In this document: piece after piece, positions 33,172 through 44,957 of the stretch
Layout of the letters: every line of letters starts with the position of its first letter
Position numbering within the stretch: position 1 is the stretch's first letter
Source of the DNA: Diphasiastrum complanatum
Taxonomy: Eukaryota; Streptophyta; Lycopodiopsida; Lycopodiales; Lycopodiaceae
NCBI GenBank assembly: GCA_029204225.1
Contig: CM055095.1
Span: 58,180,865 to 58,244,864, forward strand
Length of the DNA stretch: 64,000 bases
Direction of reading: 5' to 3'
The notes under the pieces: model-generated
Databases searched by the model: none
Told to the model about the DNA's origin: nothing
The model's input: the letters and a program-made list of their open reading frames with translations, nothing else
Position numbers and translations under genes: made by a program

Positions 33172-36087
33172 ATGACTTCAATGGGATCTTATCTATTAGA
33201 ACAAGGTGAAATACTCACCTCTACAAATTATAGTACATGGAAAGTGAGGATAGAATCAATTCTTGTACTTCAAGATCTAATAGATATAGTGAATGGGCTT
33301 GTGTCAATGATCAAGAAGCATGGAGTACTCTTCAATCTATTTACGAGTCTAAAAACACTTCTAGAATTCTTACTCTAAGAAATATGATCAAAGTTTTCAA
33401 AGAAAGGATGAAAGTGCTTCATCCTATGTTTCTAGAGTTATGGATCTCCATAAAGATCTTTGTTGCATAGATGATTCTATCAAATCCAAGGAAATAGTTC
33501 AAGTTATCTTGAATGAACTAAGTGAAGATTTTGATACCTTTGTCCAATCTAAAGAGGACTTACCCTCTTTAGAAGCCTTGCAAGGAGTCTTGATAGCCGA
33601 GGAGTATAGGCATCAAACTCGAATTGCAAGATTTGAGAGATTATCTCTCAAAGATGGAGGAAGTGATCAAGCACTCTTCACCAAATCCAAGGAGAAGAGA
33701 AAAGACAAGAATAATGGCAAGAGCTCCAAGGACAACACAAGAGCAATGGAGAAGACATCCAAGGAGGAACCAAGCTCATCCAATGCGAAGAAGAACAAGT
33801 ACAAGGTTACTTGTTTCTCATGTGGCAAAAAGGGGCATTTTGCCTCTCAATGCTACAAAAGGAAAAAGCAAGCCAACATCACTTGTGAAGATGAATCTCC
33901 TTGTGACAAAGAAGATTCACTTATGATGTCTAACTTTTCATCTTCCTCTTTCAAGCATTCTGATGTATGGTGGCTAGATAGTGGTGCCTCATCCCACATG
34001 AGTAGTGATAAAAACTCTTTTTGTAATATTGTACCATACAAAGGATCTAGAAATTGTATCTATACAGCAAATGATGAGGAATGCATGATAGAAGGCATAG
34101 GAAGCATATCTCTAGATAGCTTGATCTCATTGATGTGCTCTATGTTCCTAGTTTGACTAAAAATCTAATAAGTGTAGGCCAACTCAATGATGATGGTCTA
34201 AAAGTATATTTTAAAGATGGTACTTGCTTGATCACAAAAGATGATGATATAATAGCATCATGTTCTTGTTTTGGAAGGTTATTCAAGCTTGATGGAAATG
34301 AAAATGCTAATCTTTGCTCGGATATTGTGCTACAAGGAAAGCTCTCAAGTGAAGATCTATGGCATAGGAGGTTGGGCCATCCCAACTCCAAGGCCATGCA
34401 ATCTATGTGCTCATGGTTTGCCTAAATCCATGATCAAGGAGCCAAGTCCTTGTGATGCATGTGCATTGGCCAAATCACATGCAAGGCTACATCAAAGATC
34501 AACCATCAAGTCCAAAGCACCTTTGGAACTCATCCATAGTGACATCCATTTCTCATCCACCAAGAGCAAGGGTGGAGCTACATGTTTTATAACATTTATT
34601 GATGAATACTCACGTTTTTGTTGGGTTTACCTTTGATCTTCTAAAGCATTAGCATATGAAACTTTTGTGAAGTTCAAAGCTTTTGTTGAGAATCAATTAT
34701 CTTGTAAAATTAAAGCTTTGAGAAGTGATAATGGAGGTGCATACATCTCCACAAAGTTCATAAACTTTTGTAATGATTTTGGCATTAGAAGAGATTTCAC
34801 TTGCTCCTGCTCTCCTCAATCTAATGGAGTAGCCGAAAGAAAAAATAGAACTCTATGTGAATGTGCAAAGGCACTTAGACTAGAAGCCTCTCTTTCTAAA
34901 GATTTTTGGGAGAAGCAATAGGATGTGCTAACTACCTTTGCAATTTTTTGCCAAATCATGCTATAGAAGATATTTCACCTTATGAAAATTTGTATGGAAG
35001 GAAACCCGAGGTCAATCATCTTAGAACATTTGGATGTGTATGCTTTGTACATGTACCTCTTGAAACAAGAAAAAAAGAAGATGCTATTGCTCTTAAAGGC
35101 ATTATGATAGGCTATTCAAGTAAAGCCTATAGGATTTTTGTTCCATCTACTAATCAAACTATGATAAGTAGAGATGTGATCTTCCATGAAGATCAAATGT
35201 ACATGAAGGACAATGTGCAGGAATCTCAAGAGCTTATTCATCAAGGAGGAGTCTCTTCATCAAGTATTGATCAAGATGAAGACTTGTTGGGGCCAAGATC
35301 ACAAGAGAAGCCGAGTCTACCAATGACTCCAAGAAGATCAACCCGAGAGAGATCCGAGCCTAGAAGACTCACCTACTTGGAAAAATGCAAACAAGTGGAG
35401 GATTCAAGTTCTCTACATGCTTTTCACACTTCCATTGAAGAACCATCAAGTGTGGAGGAATCTCTTCATTCAAAGGATTGGATCAAGGCTATGGAGGCCG
35501 AGTATGAAGCTTTGATGCAAAATGAGACTTGGCAACTTGTAGATCCACCTAATGACAAGCATGTCATTGGATGCAAGTGGGTCTATAGAATCAAGCTCAA
35601 CAATGATGGATCAATCAATAAGTTCAAAGCAAGGCTTTGTGCTAAAGGCTATGCCCAAATCAAAGGTATAGATTATGAAGAAACCTTTGCTCCCATAGCA
35701 AACATGGTTACCATTAGAATTCTCATCACTATCTGTTGCTTTTATGATTGGAAAATGCTTCAACTTGATGTTTCCAATGCTTTCTTGAATGGTTACTCAG
35801 AAGAAGAAATATATATGCATCAACCTCCAGGTTTTGTTGTGAATGGCAAAGGATCAAAAGTATGCTTACTTTTGAAAAGTCTTTATGGCTTGAAACAAGC
35901 TCCAAGGATTAGAGATTAAGATCTTTAAAGACTTAGCTTTCATTTCTCAAGAAAGTTATGTAAGATCTATGTTTAAGAAGTTTAAAATGCAAGATTGTAA
36001 AAGCATAGATACTCCTATGGAGTCTAATGTTAAAGACACTAAAACTTGTGATGAAGCATCCTTTGAGGACATCACACTTTTTAGAAA
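33172..36087 (+). pseudogene. Copia gag-pol of element C, frameshifted and deleted
   Basis: Starts MTSMGSYLLEQGEILTSTNY, homologous to the element B gag start. Around 33295 about 45 gag residues are missing and the frame shifts. Gag continues through two more frames to the knuckle CFSCGKKGHFASQC (about 33810) and protease WWLDSGASSHM (33967-34000). GAG-pre-integrase (LWHRRLGH) and the integrase Cys pair (CDACALAKSH) follow, then the core with HSDIHFSS, DNGGAY and NGVAERKN (34820-34850), with a stop near 34637. RT is open from 34906 to 35919 with LDVSNAFLNG and LYGLKQAPR. A deletion of roughly 100 codons then removes the YVDD box and joins directly to the 'GLEIKIFKDLAFISQESYV' region. The copy ends at 36087 against element D. 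Confidence 0.92.
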
Positions 36088-36089
36088 TG

Positions 36090-37426
36090 CAAGCAAGATC
36101 ACACTTTGCCAAGATCTCCTCTTGAGTGATCTCCTCCTTTGCCAAGCTCATTCTTTTAAAAGCAACAGTAGCTTCCAACTTAAACAATCTTCCATGTTTA
36201 AATCCCTTTGCAATGCAAACATCATTCTTCAAGATAAAGCAAACACCATGCTTAAAGTGGACATCCAAAACACTTTCTAAGAGTAGACCAACACTAAGCA
36301 TATTCTTGGTGATTGATGGTACATAGAGGACATTTTCTAGATCCATGCATTTTGAGGATTCTAGACACAAAGAGATGGTGCCAACACCATCTATCCTACA
36401 CTCTTCATCATTTGCAGTAAAGACAAAATTTTTAGCATCATTGAATGAGTGTAAGGTTGAGAAAAAGACCTTTTCACAAGACATGTGGGAGCTAGCCCCA
36501 CTGTCAATCCACCAATTGTCTCTTGAATTGCTATTGCTTGTTGGTGAGGATGTAGATGCCATCAAGAATACATCTACTTCATCCTCCTCCTCCTCCTTTG
36601 CAAGGTTTCCTTGTTTGTCCTCCTCCACTTGTGCTCTTAGCCTCTTGTAGCATTGAGATGCATAATGCCCCTTCTTTCCACAAAAGAAGCATTTTTACTT
36701 TGACTTGTCCTTTGAGCTTGATGCATCATCCTCTTCTTTGGCCTCCTTTGGATGCTTCTTCTTTCCATTGGTCTTCTTTTTGCCCTTGAATGAGAAATTG
36801 GCTTTCTCATCACCATCCTGCAAAGACAAGGAACTCATTCTAGATTTTGCATGGAGCATCCTACACTCTTCAGCCACTAATACACTGTGAAGTTTTTCTA
36901 TAGTTGGCAAAGTGTCTTGGATGGCAAAACTTTGGACCAAATTTGCAAAGTCATCTCCTAGACCATTAAGGACAATTTGTACAAGCTCTCCATCATGAAT
37001 CTTCTCTCCAATGGAAGCCAACTCCCTATTTAGAGACTTGATTCTGAGTACATAATCCTGTGCACTCTCCTCACTTCTCCTCATGCTTTGCAAAATTTGA
37101 TTTCTAAGCATAAGAACTCTAGAAGTGTTGCTAGACTCATAGATTGATTTTAAAGACTCCCAAGCCTCTTTAGCATTAGTACAAGCTGATACTTCTCTCA
37201 ACAAATCATTGCTCACATTCATCTTCACACAATGAAGTGCAAGCCTAGATCTCTTCTTGTATCTAGCTAACTCCTGTGCACCTAGAGGTTCATCTTCATC
37301 TTCAATCAAGAACTCATAAAGGTCTTGGAGCACCAAGAGTGACTCCATTCTAACCTTCCAAATAGCATAATTTGTAGAATTCAACCTCTCACTAGCTTCT
37401 AGAAGGTATGCTCCAGCGGATCCCAT
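36090..37426 (-). pseudogene. Copia gag-protease-pre-integrase of element D, truncated
   Basis: The minus strand starts at 37426 (MGSAGAYLLEASERLNST, collinear with the other family members; eight upstream codons are open but not conserved). Full UBN2-type gag runs to 36698. One in-frame TAA at 36695-36697 precedes the knuckle CFFCGKKGHYASQC. The frame then continues through WWIDSGASSHM, 'NVLYVPSITKNMLSV' and 'FKHGRLFKLEA' to LAKEEITQE near 36100. There it runs into reversed element C sequence. Apart from the TAA the frame is intact for about 445 codons. Everything 3' of the pre-integrase domain is lost. Confidence 0.92.
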
Positions 37427-38219
37427 CTTACTAGTGACTTCTACAAACAAGAAATAGATTTGATTGACTTGAAACTCACAAAGGTCTCACACTTGCAGTG
37501 TTTCACTCAAATTTGATTTCTAATCCAACAAATGGACCTATAATCACAGTTCTATCACTCCCTCACAAAGCTGGAATGAAGATAAGATGAAGTGAAAACT
37601 ACTTTCAAACAAATCTTGCCAAGAAATGGATTTGATTGTCTCTAGAAACTCACTAAGGTCTCTCTCTTGTAGTTTTTCACTCAAATTAGATTTCTAATCC
37701 AACAAATGGACTTATAATCTCAGTTCTAACACTCCCTCACAAAGTTGGAATGAAGATAAGATGATGTGAAATCTACTTACAATCAAATCTTGCCAAATTT
37801 GGCTATTTTTGGACAAAAAAATGACTTAATCTCTTTCTTCCTTCTTGGTGTACTTTCAAGACCTGTTTTTAACCTTAATAGGACTTGAACTCAACCTAGA
37901 TTAATTAGATTCCATGAAACAAATTTAAATCTAATCAATGACAAATGATCTTGGTAGATTATCCTAGGATCTCCACCAAAAATTACACCAATAGCTCACA
38001 AATTGAATTTTTTTGGATCAAATGAATACCATGCATTAAATGAAGGTTCAGAGGTGCCCACACATGTGGACAGTACGGATTTGGACCCCTACCAAGTTTG
38101 GGATCAAATCTCCTCACCAGAATCAAGATTCTAGCTTGCCCTCTCAATACTAGCTTTTAGCACCAAAACTTGCTAAAAATGGATTTGCATTAGATCAATG
38201 GCTTATGCTCTTGTACTTG
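37427..38219 (-). other. Element D leader
   Basis: 793 bp. Contains a diverged tandem duplication: the stretch with 'ctcacaaaggtctc', 'tttcactcaaattgatttct', 'aatccaacaaatgga' and 'actccctcacaaag' occurs at about 37465-37600 and again at about 37640-37770. No ORF. Confidence 0.7.
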
Positions 38220-38231
38220 GCTCTGATACCA
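38220..38231 (-). other. Element D primer-binding site
   Basis: Complement of gctctgatacca, abutting the LTR at 38232. Confidence 0.92.
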
Positions 38232-38932
38232 TGTGAAAGTACTGTACTTTAGGACCATAAATGGATCTACAAAAGATCCACAAGAGTGATTGGATGCTTG
38301 CTTAACAATCTATCAAAAAACTAGACACAAAAAAGTTGATCTAGATTGGCAATTTGACAAACAACAAGCATTAACAATCAAAAGCATTGATAAACATTGA
38401 AATCCGAGACCACACGTGTGTACTACAAGCTGTAGTACGGCCTTCAACCTGAGAAACAAGTAGAAATTGATTTGGTTTCATTTGGATCACAAAAACTCAA
38501 TGTACATAGTGAACTAGCTTGAGATTGCCAATGAGCTCCAAAAGTTTTCTTTCTTCTCACTATGGAGAGAGGGAATACATAGCAAATTCGACTTCCTTCT
38601 TGAAGTTAGGTGGATTTCCAGCATGTAATAAGGAAGTTAACTCACTCTCCTTGACCTAAAATGAAACCCTAGTCTATTTCCTAAAGTTATGCTTGGTAGG
38701 TAGCTAGTTGGTCAAATTTTCACCTTAAACTTAGGTGTAGGTCCTATAAAGTAGGGATGACCACCAAATAGACATGACCAACTCTCTTGACTTGACCTAA
38801 CCTACATTAGGATGGGTTTCCCATGTAGCATCATGGCCTCACATGTGTGGGACCCACTTGTGTACACAATTTACACTATTCTACATAGTTTTTGATCAAG
38901 CTAGATTTGCCAATTTTTGGCAATTCTTCACA
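38232..38932 (-). repeat. Element D 5' LTR
   Basis: 701 bp, TGTGAAAG..CTTCACA. Homologous to the LTR of element E (40075-40757), sharing 'gtact-tactttgga/agga', 'tagtacggcc' and 'gtgggaccca'. D sits inside the protease region of an E-type copy: sequence after 38932 continues the protease text of E. CACACGTGTG at 38411-38420 and CACATGTGTG at 38840-38849. Confidence 0.88.
38411..38420. promoter_or_regulatory. CACACGTGTG palindrome in D LTR
   Basis: Exact copy about 515 bp from the LTR sense start; the E LTR has CACATGTGTG at the homologous place (40260-40269), a C-to-T decay product. Confidence 0.5.
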
Positions 38933-39088
38933 TTCTAGACACAAAGATATGGTACCAACACCATCTATCCTACACTCTTCATCACTTACTATAAAAAAAA
39001 ACTATTTAGCATCATTGAAAGAGTGTAAAGTTGAGAAGAAGTCCTTTTCATGAGTCATGTGGGAACTTGCCCCACTATCAATCCACCA
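38933..39088 (-). pseudogene. Element E protease fragment
   Basis: The minus strand reads WWIDSGASSHMTHEKDFFS, then 'TLHSFNDAK' and a stop, then 'CRIDGVGTI'. It is nearly the same as the matching part of element D. Interrupted at 38932 by insertion of D and at 39088 by the tRNA-like scrap. Confidence 0.8.
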
Positions 39089-39144
39089 GGTTACGCTCTG
39101 AGCAACTGAGCCTCCGTTGTGCTCACGCCCACCGATTTCTAACA
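39089..39144 (-). mobile_element. Scrap of a second tRNA-bearing LTR/TRIM-like element
   Basis: 56 bp that do not belong to copia coding sequence. Plus strand: the complement of a tRNA 5' half (gctctgagcaactgagcctccg region, 39094-39116; sense A-box-like 'aggctcagttgctcagagcg'), then 28 bp, ending GATTTCTAACA at 39144. This is the same layout as the TRIM LTR at 63697-63840, where the complement of a tRNA 5' end is followed by 42 bp and TTCCAACA. It lies between gag and protease of element E, whose knuckle is missing. A short sequence, so tentative. Confidence 0.45.
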
Positions 39145-39386
39145 AAGGCAACCTCCTTCAAGAGGTCATCACTAACATTCATTTTGATGCAATGAAGTGC
39201 TAGTCTTGCCTTCTTCCTGTATCTAACCAACTCTTGTCCTCCAAGAGGCTCATCCTCTTCTTCTAGGACAATATCAAAGAGGTCTTGGAGCACTAAGAGT
39301 GACTCCATCCTCACTTTCCATATTGAGTGCTTTGTAGAATTTAACCTCTCACTAGGTCCAAGAAGGAAAGCTCCAATAGTTCCCAT
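39145..39386 (-). pseudogene. Element E gag N-terminus
   Basis: The minus strand from 39386 reads MGTIGAFLLGPSERLNSTKH, 'SIWKVRMESLLVLQDLFDIV' and 'LALHCIKMNVSDDLLKEVAF', about 80 residues of UBN2-type gag. It then breaks into the foreign scrap at 39144. The ORF's 25 extra upstream codons are leader and are not conserved. Confidence 0.85.
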
Positions 39387-40062
39387 CTTTCTAATGACTT
39401 GTACTAGATTGTACTTATCGGCCCTCCCTAAGATCTTTTCCAAAATTTTTGTCACTATCAACGCACTTGATGTTCACAAAGACACAAGTGGCAAGATCCC
39501 CTTGATCTTAATTCAAAAGAACATTGAGGAAGGAATCTACAAAACAATGCCAAGAAAATTGGAAGTGATTTGAATCTAGAAACTCACAAAGGTTTCACTT
39601 GTCTTGATTACCTCAAATTTGACTTCTAGTCCTCTATTTGGACTTCTAGTCATAGCCCTCACACTCCCTCACAAAGATAGAATGGGAAGATGAGATTCTA
39701 TCAAAGAACTATCAAATCAAGTCTGTTTTTTTTTGGACAAAAACATGGCTATATCTCTCTTCCTCTTCTTGATGGTCCTTCAAGACCTGTAAAACACATT
39801 TAGAGAGCTTTAGCTCCGTATAATTAGATCTCATGACACTAAGCTAACTCAAATTGTTTGGCTCTTGTGAATATTTAATGTTAAAAGCTGGTACAGAGGT
39901 GCCCACATGTGTTGAAAGTACAACTACTAACCCTCACCAAGTTTGGATCCCCAATCTTCAACCTAAGACTTGATTTGAACTCGCCCTCTCGAGACTAGCT
40001 TTCTAGCAACAACTTGCTAAAAATGGATTGTCCTTTGATCAATGATTATCTTCTTGTATTTG
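39387..40062 (-). other. Element E leader
   Basis: 676 bp between PBS and gag; shares 'aaactcacaaaggt', 'actccctcacaaag' and 'ctgataccatgt' contexts with leader D. No ORF. Confidence 0.65.
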
Positions 40063-40074
40063 GCTCTGATACCA
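40063..40074 (-). other. Element E primer-binding site
   Basis: Complement of gctctgatacca, abutting the LTR at 40075. Confidence 0.92.
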
Positions 40075-40757
40075 TGTCAAAGTACAGTACTTTGGACCTT
40101 AAATGAGCCTTATAATGATGCACAAGACAAGAAGGATTGATTGATTTATTACCTATTGAATGAAAACTAGACATAAAAAATCAAGATCTTGATTGGCAAT
40201 TCTACACACATCAAGCAAGAGTAATCATAAATCATTGATCTACATGAAGATTCGACCCCCACATGTGTGGTACGGCCTCTAGTACGGCCTAAAATTAGAA
40301 ATTATCAGAGAACAAGTTATCTTATCATTTGGATCACAAAAAATACAAGGATCATAGTGAAGAAGTCAAGATTGCCAATTTGCTCCCAAAAATTCGAAGG
40401 CATTACTATGGAGAAATGGATTGTATGTACAAAATCTCTTCCCCACCTCAAGTTAGGTGAAAATCTATTTCTCCTAACTTGACCATTTTTGCCCTAATTT
40501 GTCAATTTTACCCGACCCTAGAGTTTGCCAAGTTGGTGGCTAGTAAATCAACCACTTCCATGATTCAAGGAGTTTGGCCCTATAATTTAGGAATTATGAC
40601 CAAACAAACCTAACTAATTCTGTGAATGATATCTAACCTCTCTAGGGTAGCCTACACATGTGGCAACATGGATTCATACGTGTGGGACCCACCTATGTAC
40701 AAATTCACACTCGTTTAATCAAGCTAGATTGGTCAATTTTTTTGACAATTTCTCACA
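40075..40757 (-). repeat. Element E 5' LTR
   Basis: 683 bp, TGTCAAAG..TCTCACA, diverged relative of LTR D. The palindrome has decayed to CACATGTGTG (40260-40269) and 'tacgtgtggg' (about 40678). Confidence 0.85.
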
Positions 40758-43700
40758 AAAAGTTCTCAATCAATAGTAAATTATTTGAGAAGAAAAAATC
40801 CTACACAAAGTTGGCAATTCTAGATTGGCATCCCCTTTCACCCTTATTCCAATTATGTCATTTTTCTAGATTGATGAAAAACATAGTGCTCTCTTTGCAC
40901 AACATAAAGTGTAGCTAAAAGGTATTCATTTAAAGGAGAGATTTATGTGTAAAGTATATAAAGAATTTCTTGAAGAATTTGTCTCTTATCTTGCATAACA
41001 ATAATTGTTGTTGCATAATTTAGTTTCCTAGTTTAGATATAACATAATAAAAGCCATAGACATGTCTATTATCCAAAACGAAAAATTAAATTAAAAAGGG
41101 AGTGGAACTTTTGTAATATAAATAATGCTGAGTGTGTATCTTGATAGGGGGTATAGACATGGATAAACACAAACAAATTTATGATACATAGTAAGTTAAT
41201 TACTCTTGATTTTTTTTGTTTGAATTTAATAATGGTTATTTGGAATGCATACAGTTAGGCATTTTTTATTCTTTTGTCCCATATCATGAAGTTTACTTTT
41301 GCTATTGGATGGATCTTTCTTGCACTTTGCTTTACTATGTAGATAAGAAATCAAAAATTATTATTTTTGTCTAAAACGTGCCTAAATTGCTATATCAAGG
41401 CATGAGAGCAAGCCATAGTAATGATAATGTTTCTCATATATACATGTACATGGACATACATATCAAGGAATTTTTTTCATAACATGTCCACTATATCACA
41501 TGCTAGGAGATAAAAGTATATAAAGTTATTCCATAAAAACTTTAAGGTCAACTCATCCCCATAGATTACTTATATCTTACTAAAATTTTCCAAGAAAGTG
41601 TGAAATAGATATAAATATTCTCACAAAGTACAATGGAAGAAAGCGAGTTATGCACGTTGACTAGTCTTTCAATCTAAGCAATGCACAAAAAATGTGTCAC
41701 TTTTTACAAGCTCATTGTATGATGATGCGCAATTGTATGTAATAGAAAAAACAATCAAGGAAGACATCATTACTATCACATAGATTGAACACTAGTTAAG
41801 CTTTCATCATTTTACAAAGTACAAATAAAATAATATAAAGATGAATGACATATGGATTTTAGTACAAACATATCTAGACAACCAAATGACGCTGACAAAA
41901 AATCATGTCATGAGAAAGTCTTCTAGTCATTATTTTTTACCTCATTCTTTGGTCCATGTAGTGGGTTCACTGTACTACGTGTCAATGCTCACATGTTATA
42001 TGACAAACAACTTGAAGATGTAAATATTGACAAACCTTTACACCTCACAAGAAGCCAAAGTGTCTTATAAGCATATCTTTAAGCGTGTACAAAAAGATTC
42101 CTTTGGTACATGATTTTTAGTGGTCCCATGATGCAATATGCAATGTAGATTGATGAAATATATGATTTAGGACATCTAGTGCATAGAAAAAAAATGGTGT
42201 ATATGAATATACAAACAATTTTGTGTGCACTAAAGCTCACTGTAAAGTTTGAAATATTGTTTAACTTGAGAATGACACATAGTTTAGTCGTACTATATAA
42301 TCTTGATAATTTAACAGGGTAACAACAAAAGACATCATAATTTCATTCTCTTGTATCTATATTAAAAATAAAATACCTAGATTTTTGCTTTCTCCATAAA
42401 CCTAAAGAAAACTTCCCTTTCGAATTTAGATATTGATGTATCAATCAAATCAAATCATTTGACACAAAAAGATGCATAAACCTAATATTTTAACTTCAGA
42501 TAAGCTCTCCTACTAGCCTAAAATTTTGCAACTCGGTTTGATGACAACAACACAAGGGGCAACATGTGTCATTATCAACTCACAATCACCACAAAATGTG
42601 TGCCCAATTCCAATAATCCTTGGCTTGCAATAACCAAGCTTTCATTAAATTTATTACTTTGGGCAACACAAATCTTACGAACTTTTTCAAACAAGAAACA
42701 TTTGTTTTTTTTTGAGTGAGTGATTTACTGACCAAATATTTTAGACCCTTAACAAATATATTCTCTTCCAAATTCAATATCCGTTTTCCACTCATAATTA
42801 GCCTACATATATAATTAGGATAATGAAGCAACCATCTGTTGTCATCAATACCAAATAAACTACAACCATTCTTTTAGAACATAATATCACCATTAAACAT
42901 ATTTCTAGCCTACAAACATAAATAGAACTACTAGCTAGTGAAATATCTTAGAAGCCATTCTTTTTAGACACGAGCACATGGAATTATTTATATGGTAAAG
43001 TATCAGAAAAGTTCACAAGAAACCAACTATTCCATCTCCAAAATGCGAAAGGGGTATAAACAACACACTTTAGTGAACATATCACAAAAAAGAGCCCAAA
43101 ATACTCTTTTTAAATAAGCTATATCCCATGTACCTCTTATAACCAAAAGAATTCCTTTTTTTGTTTCTCAAAAAATTGATTTTATCAAGTACTTTTTACA
43201 AGTCTACACACAAGTAATTGTTGGGACAATTGAGAAATTTTATAGATTTTAAAAGAGACCAAAAGAACAACATTTTGTCTAAGAAGTACCACACTGACAT
43301 TACAAACTTTATTGTTCCTATAAACAATAAATAAGCCCAAATATATTTCATACGCTTTTTCAATTCTTGTGGTGGAAGAGCAATCTCATTGAGATCAAAA
43401 CCTCAAGATTGAGATTGGTTGTGAATAATATGAGAAAGTGTTTCAAAAGTGTTGATGGCTTCTTTCCAATAATGCAGTTGGCAGTTTTTAAACAAATTCT
43501 AGATATATTTCTTGAAGTTGTTACAAAGGAGGCAATGTTTGGAAACAATACCATGATAATTGGCTTTCCCATAAATGGCTTGCCAGAGTATTGTCATAGC
43601 AAAGATATGAGGTTTGACAAGCTTGATTTTCCTCAGTGTTTTTTGTTTTTTTTATCATTTCTTAAAATAAAAATTAGTCTCCTTCATGGCAAGGAAAACT

Positions 43701-43784
43701 CATTTGTAATTGAAAAAATCTTTCTTGTTAGCACCTATGAATTGTGAGAGGGCCAAGAGCAATGTTTGTGTAGAGTGTGAAGAC
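40758..43784. other. 3 kb without a recognisable gene
   Basis: AT-rich, stops throughout. A 60-codon ORF at 41841-42023 contains VVGSLYYVSMLTCYMT, faintly like the copia 'VGSLMY...TRPD' block, but no neighbour motif supports it. The 126-codon ORF at 43367-43747 has no domain I recognise. No LTR pair seen. Confidence 0.45.
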
Positions 43785-44038
43785 CCATGAGCACTAATTG
43801 TATAGAGAGGGCCAACATTAGAGTGGTTAGCCAAGAACTTAAGAAGTTGGGTCTCATTACGAAAGAGCCAAATAAGCACCTAGCTCTCAAGTAGAGAGAG
43901 AAAACAACCAAGCTCTTGGGTAGAGAGAGAATAGACCAAAATTTTGCAAGACAAAAATTTGATTAACTCTCAAAATTCATGTGTGCAAAGGATATATAAT
44001 CATATATAGTGGTAGCTTGAGTTCCTACACTAATTTTC
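43785..44038 (-). repeat. Copia LTR remnant (CTCTCTACCCGAGAG family)
   Basis: Carries 'ctctcaagtagagagagaaaa' and 'ctcttgggtagagagagaa' (minus-strand CTCTCTAC motifs) and 'atatagtggtagcttgagttcct', which matches 19.19 kb in reverse. Partial; both edges undefined. Abuts a plus-strand integrase fragment. Confidence 0.5.
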
Positions 44039-44039
44039 A

Positions 44040-44536
44040 ATGGAGTGGCCGAGAGGAAGAATATGACTTTATGTGAAAGTGCCAAAGCCATGAGGTCCAG
44101 TGCTAACCTTGATAAGCCAGTTTGGGATCAAGCTTTGTTGTGTGCTAATTTCTTTTGCAATAGGTGGCCGAGTGCTATTTTGGATGGAAGGACACCTTTT
44201 GAGATGCTATTCAAGAGGAGGTCAAGTGTCAACTTTCTTGGATATAGTGAGGTGAGTAAAGCCTACAAGGTTTGCATTCCTTCTACCAATAAGGTGATTA
44301 TTGGTAGAGATGTCATCTTTGATGAGGAGAACATTCCAAAAGTATCTTCAAGCATTATTGATGATGATGTGGATGGATCTAACATTCCTGATGTTGATGT
44401 AAAGGATCCTACTTTAGATGGTGATGATGATGGACCTTCATCAAGTCAAAAACCAAGGAGAACATCAAGGGAAAGACAAATGCCTTCAAGGCTCACATAT
44501 GATGAGAAAGGTAAGAGAGTGATGATGATGAAGTAA
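44040..44536 (+). pseudogene. Copia integrase C-terminal half and linker
   Basis: The 163-codon ORF begins just after the catalytic-Glu block (NGVAERKN, here GVAERKNMTLCESAKAMR) and continues 'ALLCANFFCNRWPSAILDGR'. A short deletion before FLGYSEVSKAYKV follows, then 'IGRDVIFDEENIPKV' and an Asp-rich linker to 'RLTYDEKGKRV'. Wording is closest to element B. It ends at 44536 where a minus-strand RT fragment begins. Confidence 0.88.
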
Positions 44537-44544
44537 TCTGATAC

Positions 44545-44957
44545 ATACTTGAAGTAGACATTCGAGTCTGCAGAGTTTTAAATAAAACCATTCTCTATCA
44601 GAATTGCATTGATCTTGCAAACAAGGTGTTATTGCTTGCCGTTGAGTTCGTATCCCTCTGGCTGCATCATGTAGATTTCCTCTTTGATGGTTCCATTGAG
44701 AAAAGTGGTCTGGACATCCATCTGGTGGACTTCAAGATTTGCTGCGATTGCAAAGGAGAGGAGTAGGCGAATAAAAGATGTTTGACAGCTGGGCTGAAGG
44801 TTTCTGAGTAATCCAGATCTGAAATATACTAACCTAGCCTTGTAACGATTTAGTCTTCCTTCAGCATCGTACTTTGCCTTGAAGATCCATTTGCATGGAA
44901 TTGGTTTCCGGTCCTTTGGCAGCTCAGTGAGTGTCCATGTTTCATTAGAGGAGTTTT
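44545..44957 (-). pseudogene. Copia RT N-terminal fragment (family A type)
   Basis: The minus strand from 44957 reads TWTLTELPKDRKPIPCKWIF, 'AKYDAEGRLNRYKARLV', then after a break 'AANLEVHQMDVQTTFLNGTI' and 'EEIYMMQPEGYELNGKQ'. First catalytic Asp present; YVDD not included. Joined tail to tail with the plus-strand integrase fragment. Confidence 0.8.

Noticed and set aside
41841-42023. Copia RNase H-like block (VVGSLYYVSML)
   Set aside because: Similarity limited to about ten residues with no flanking pol motifs.
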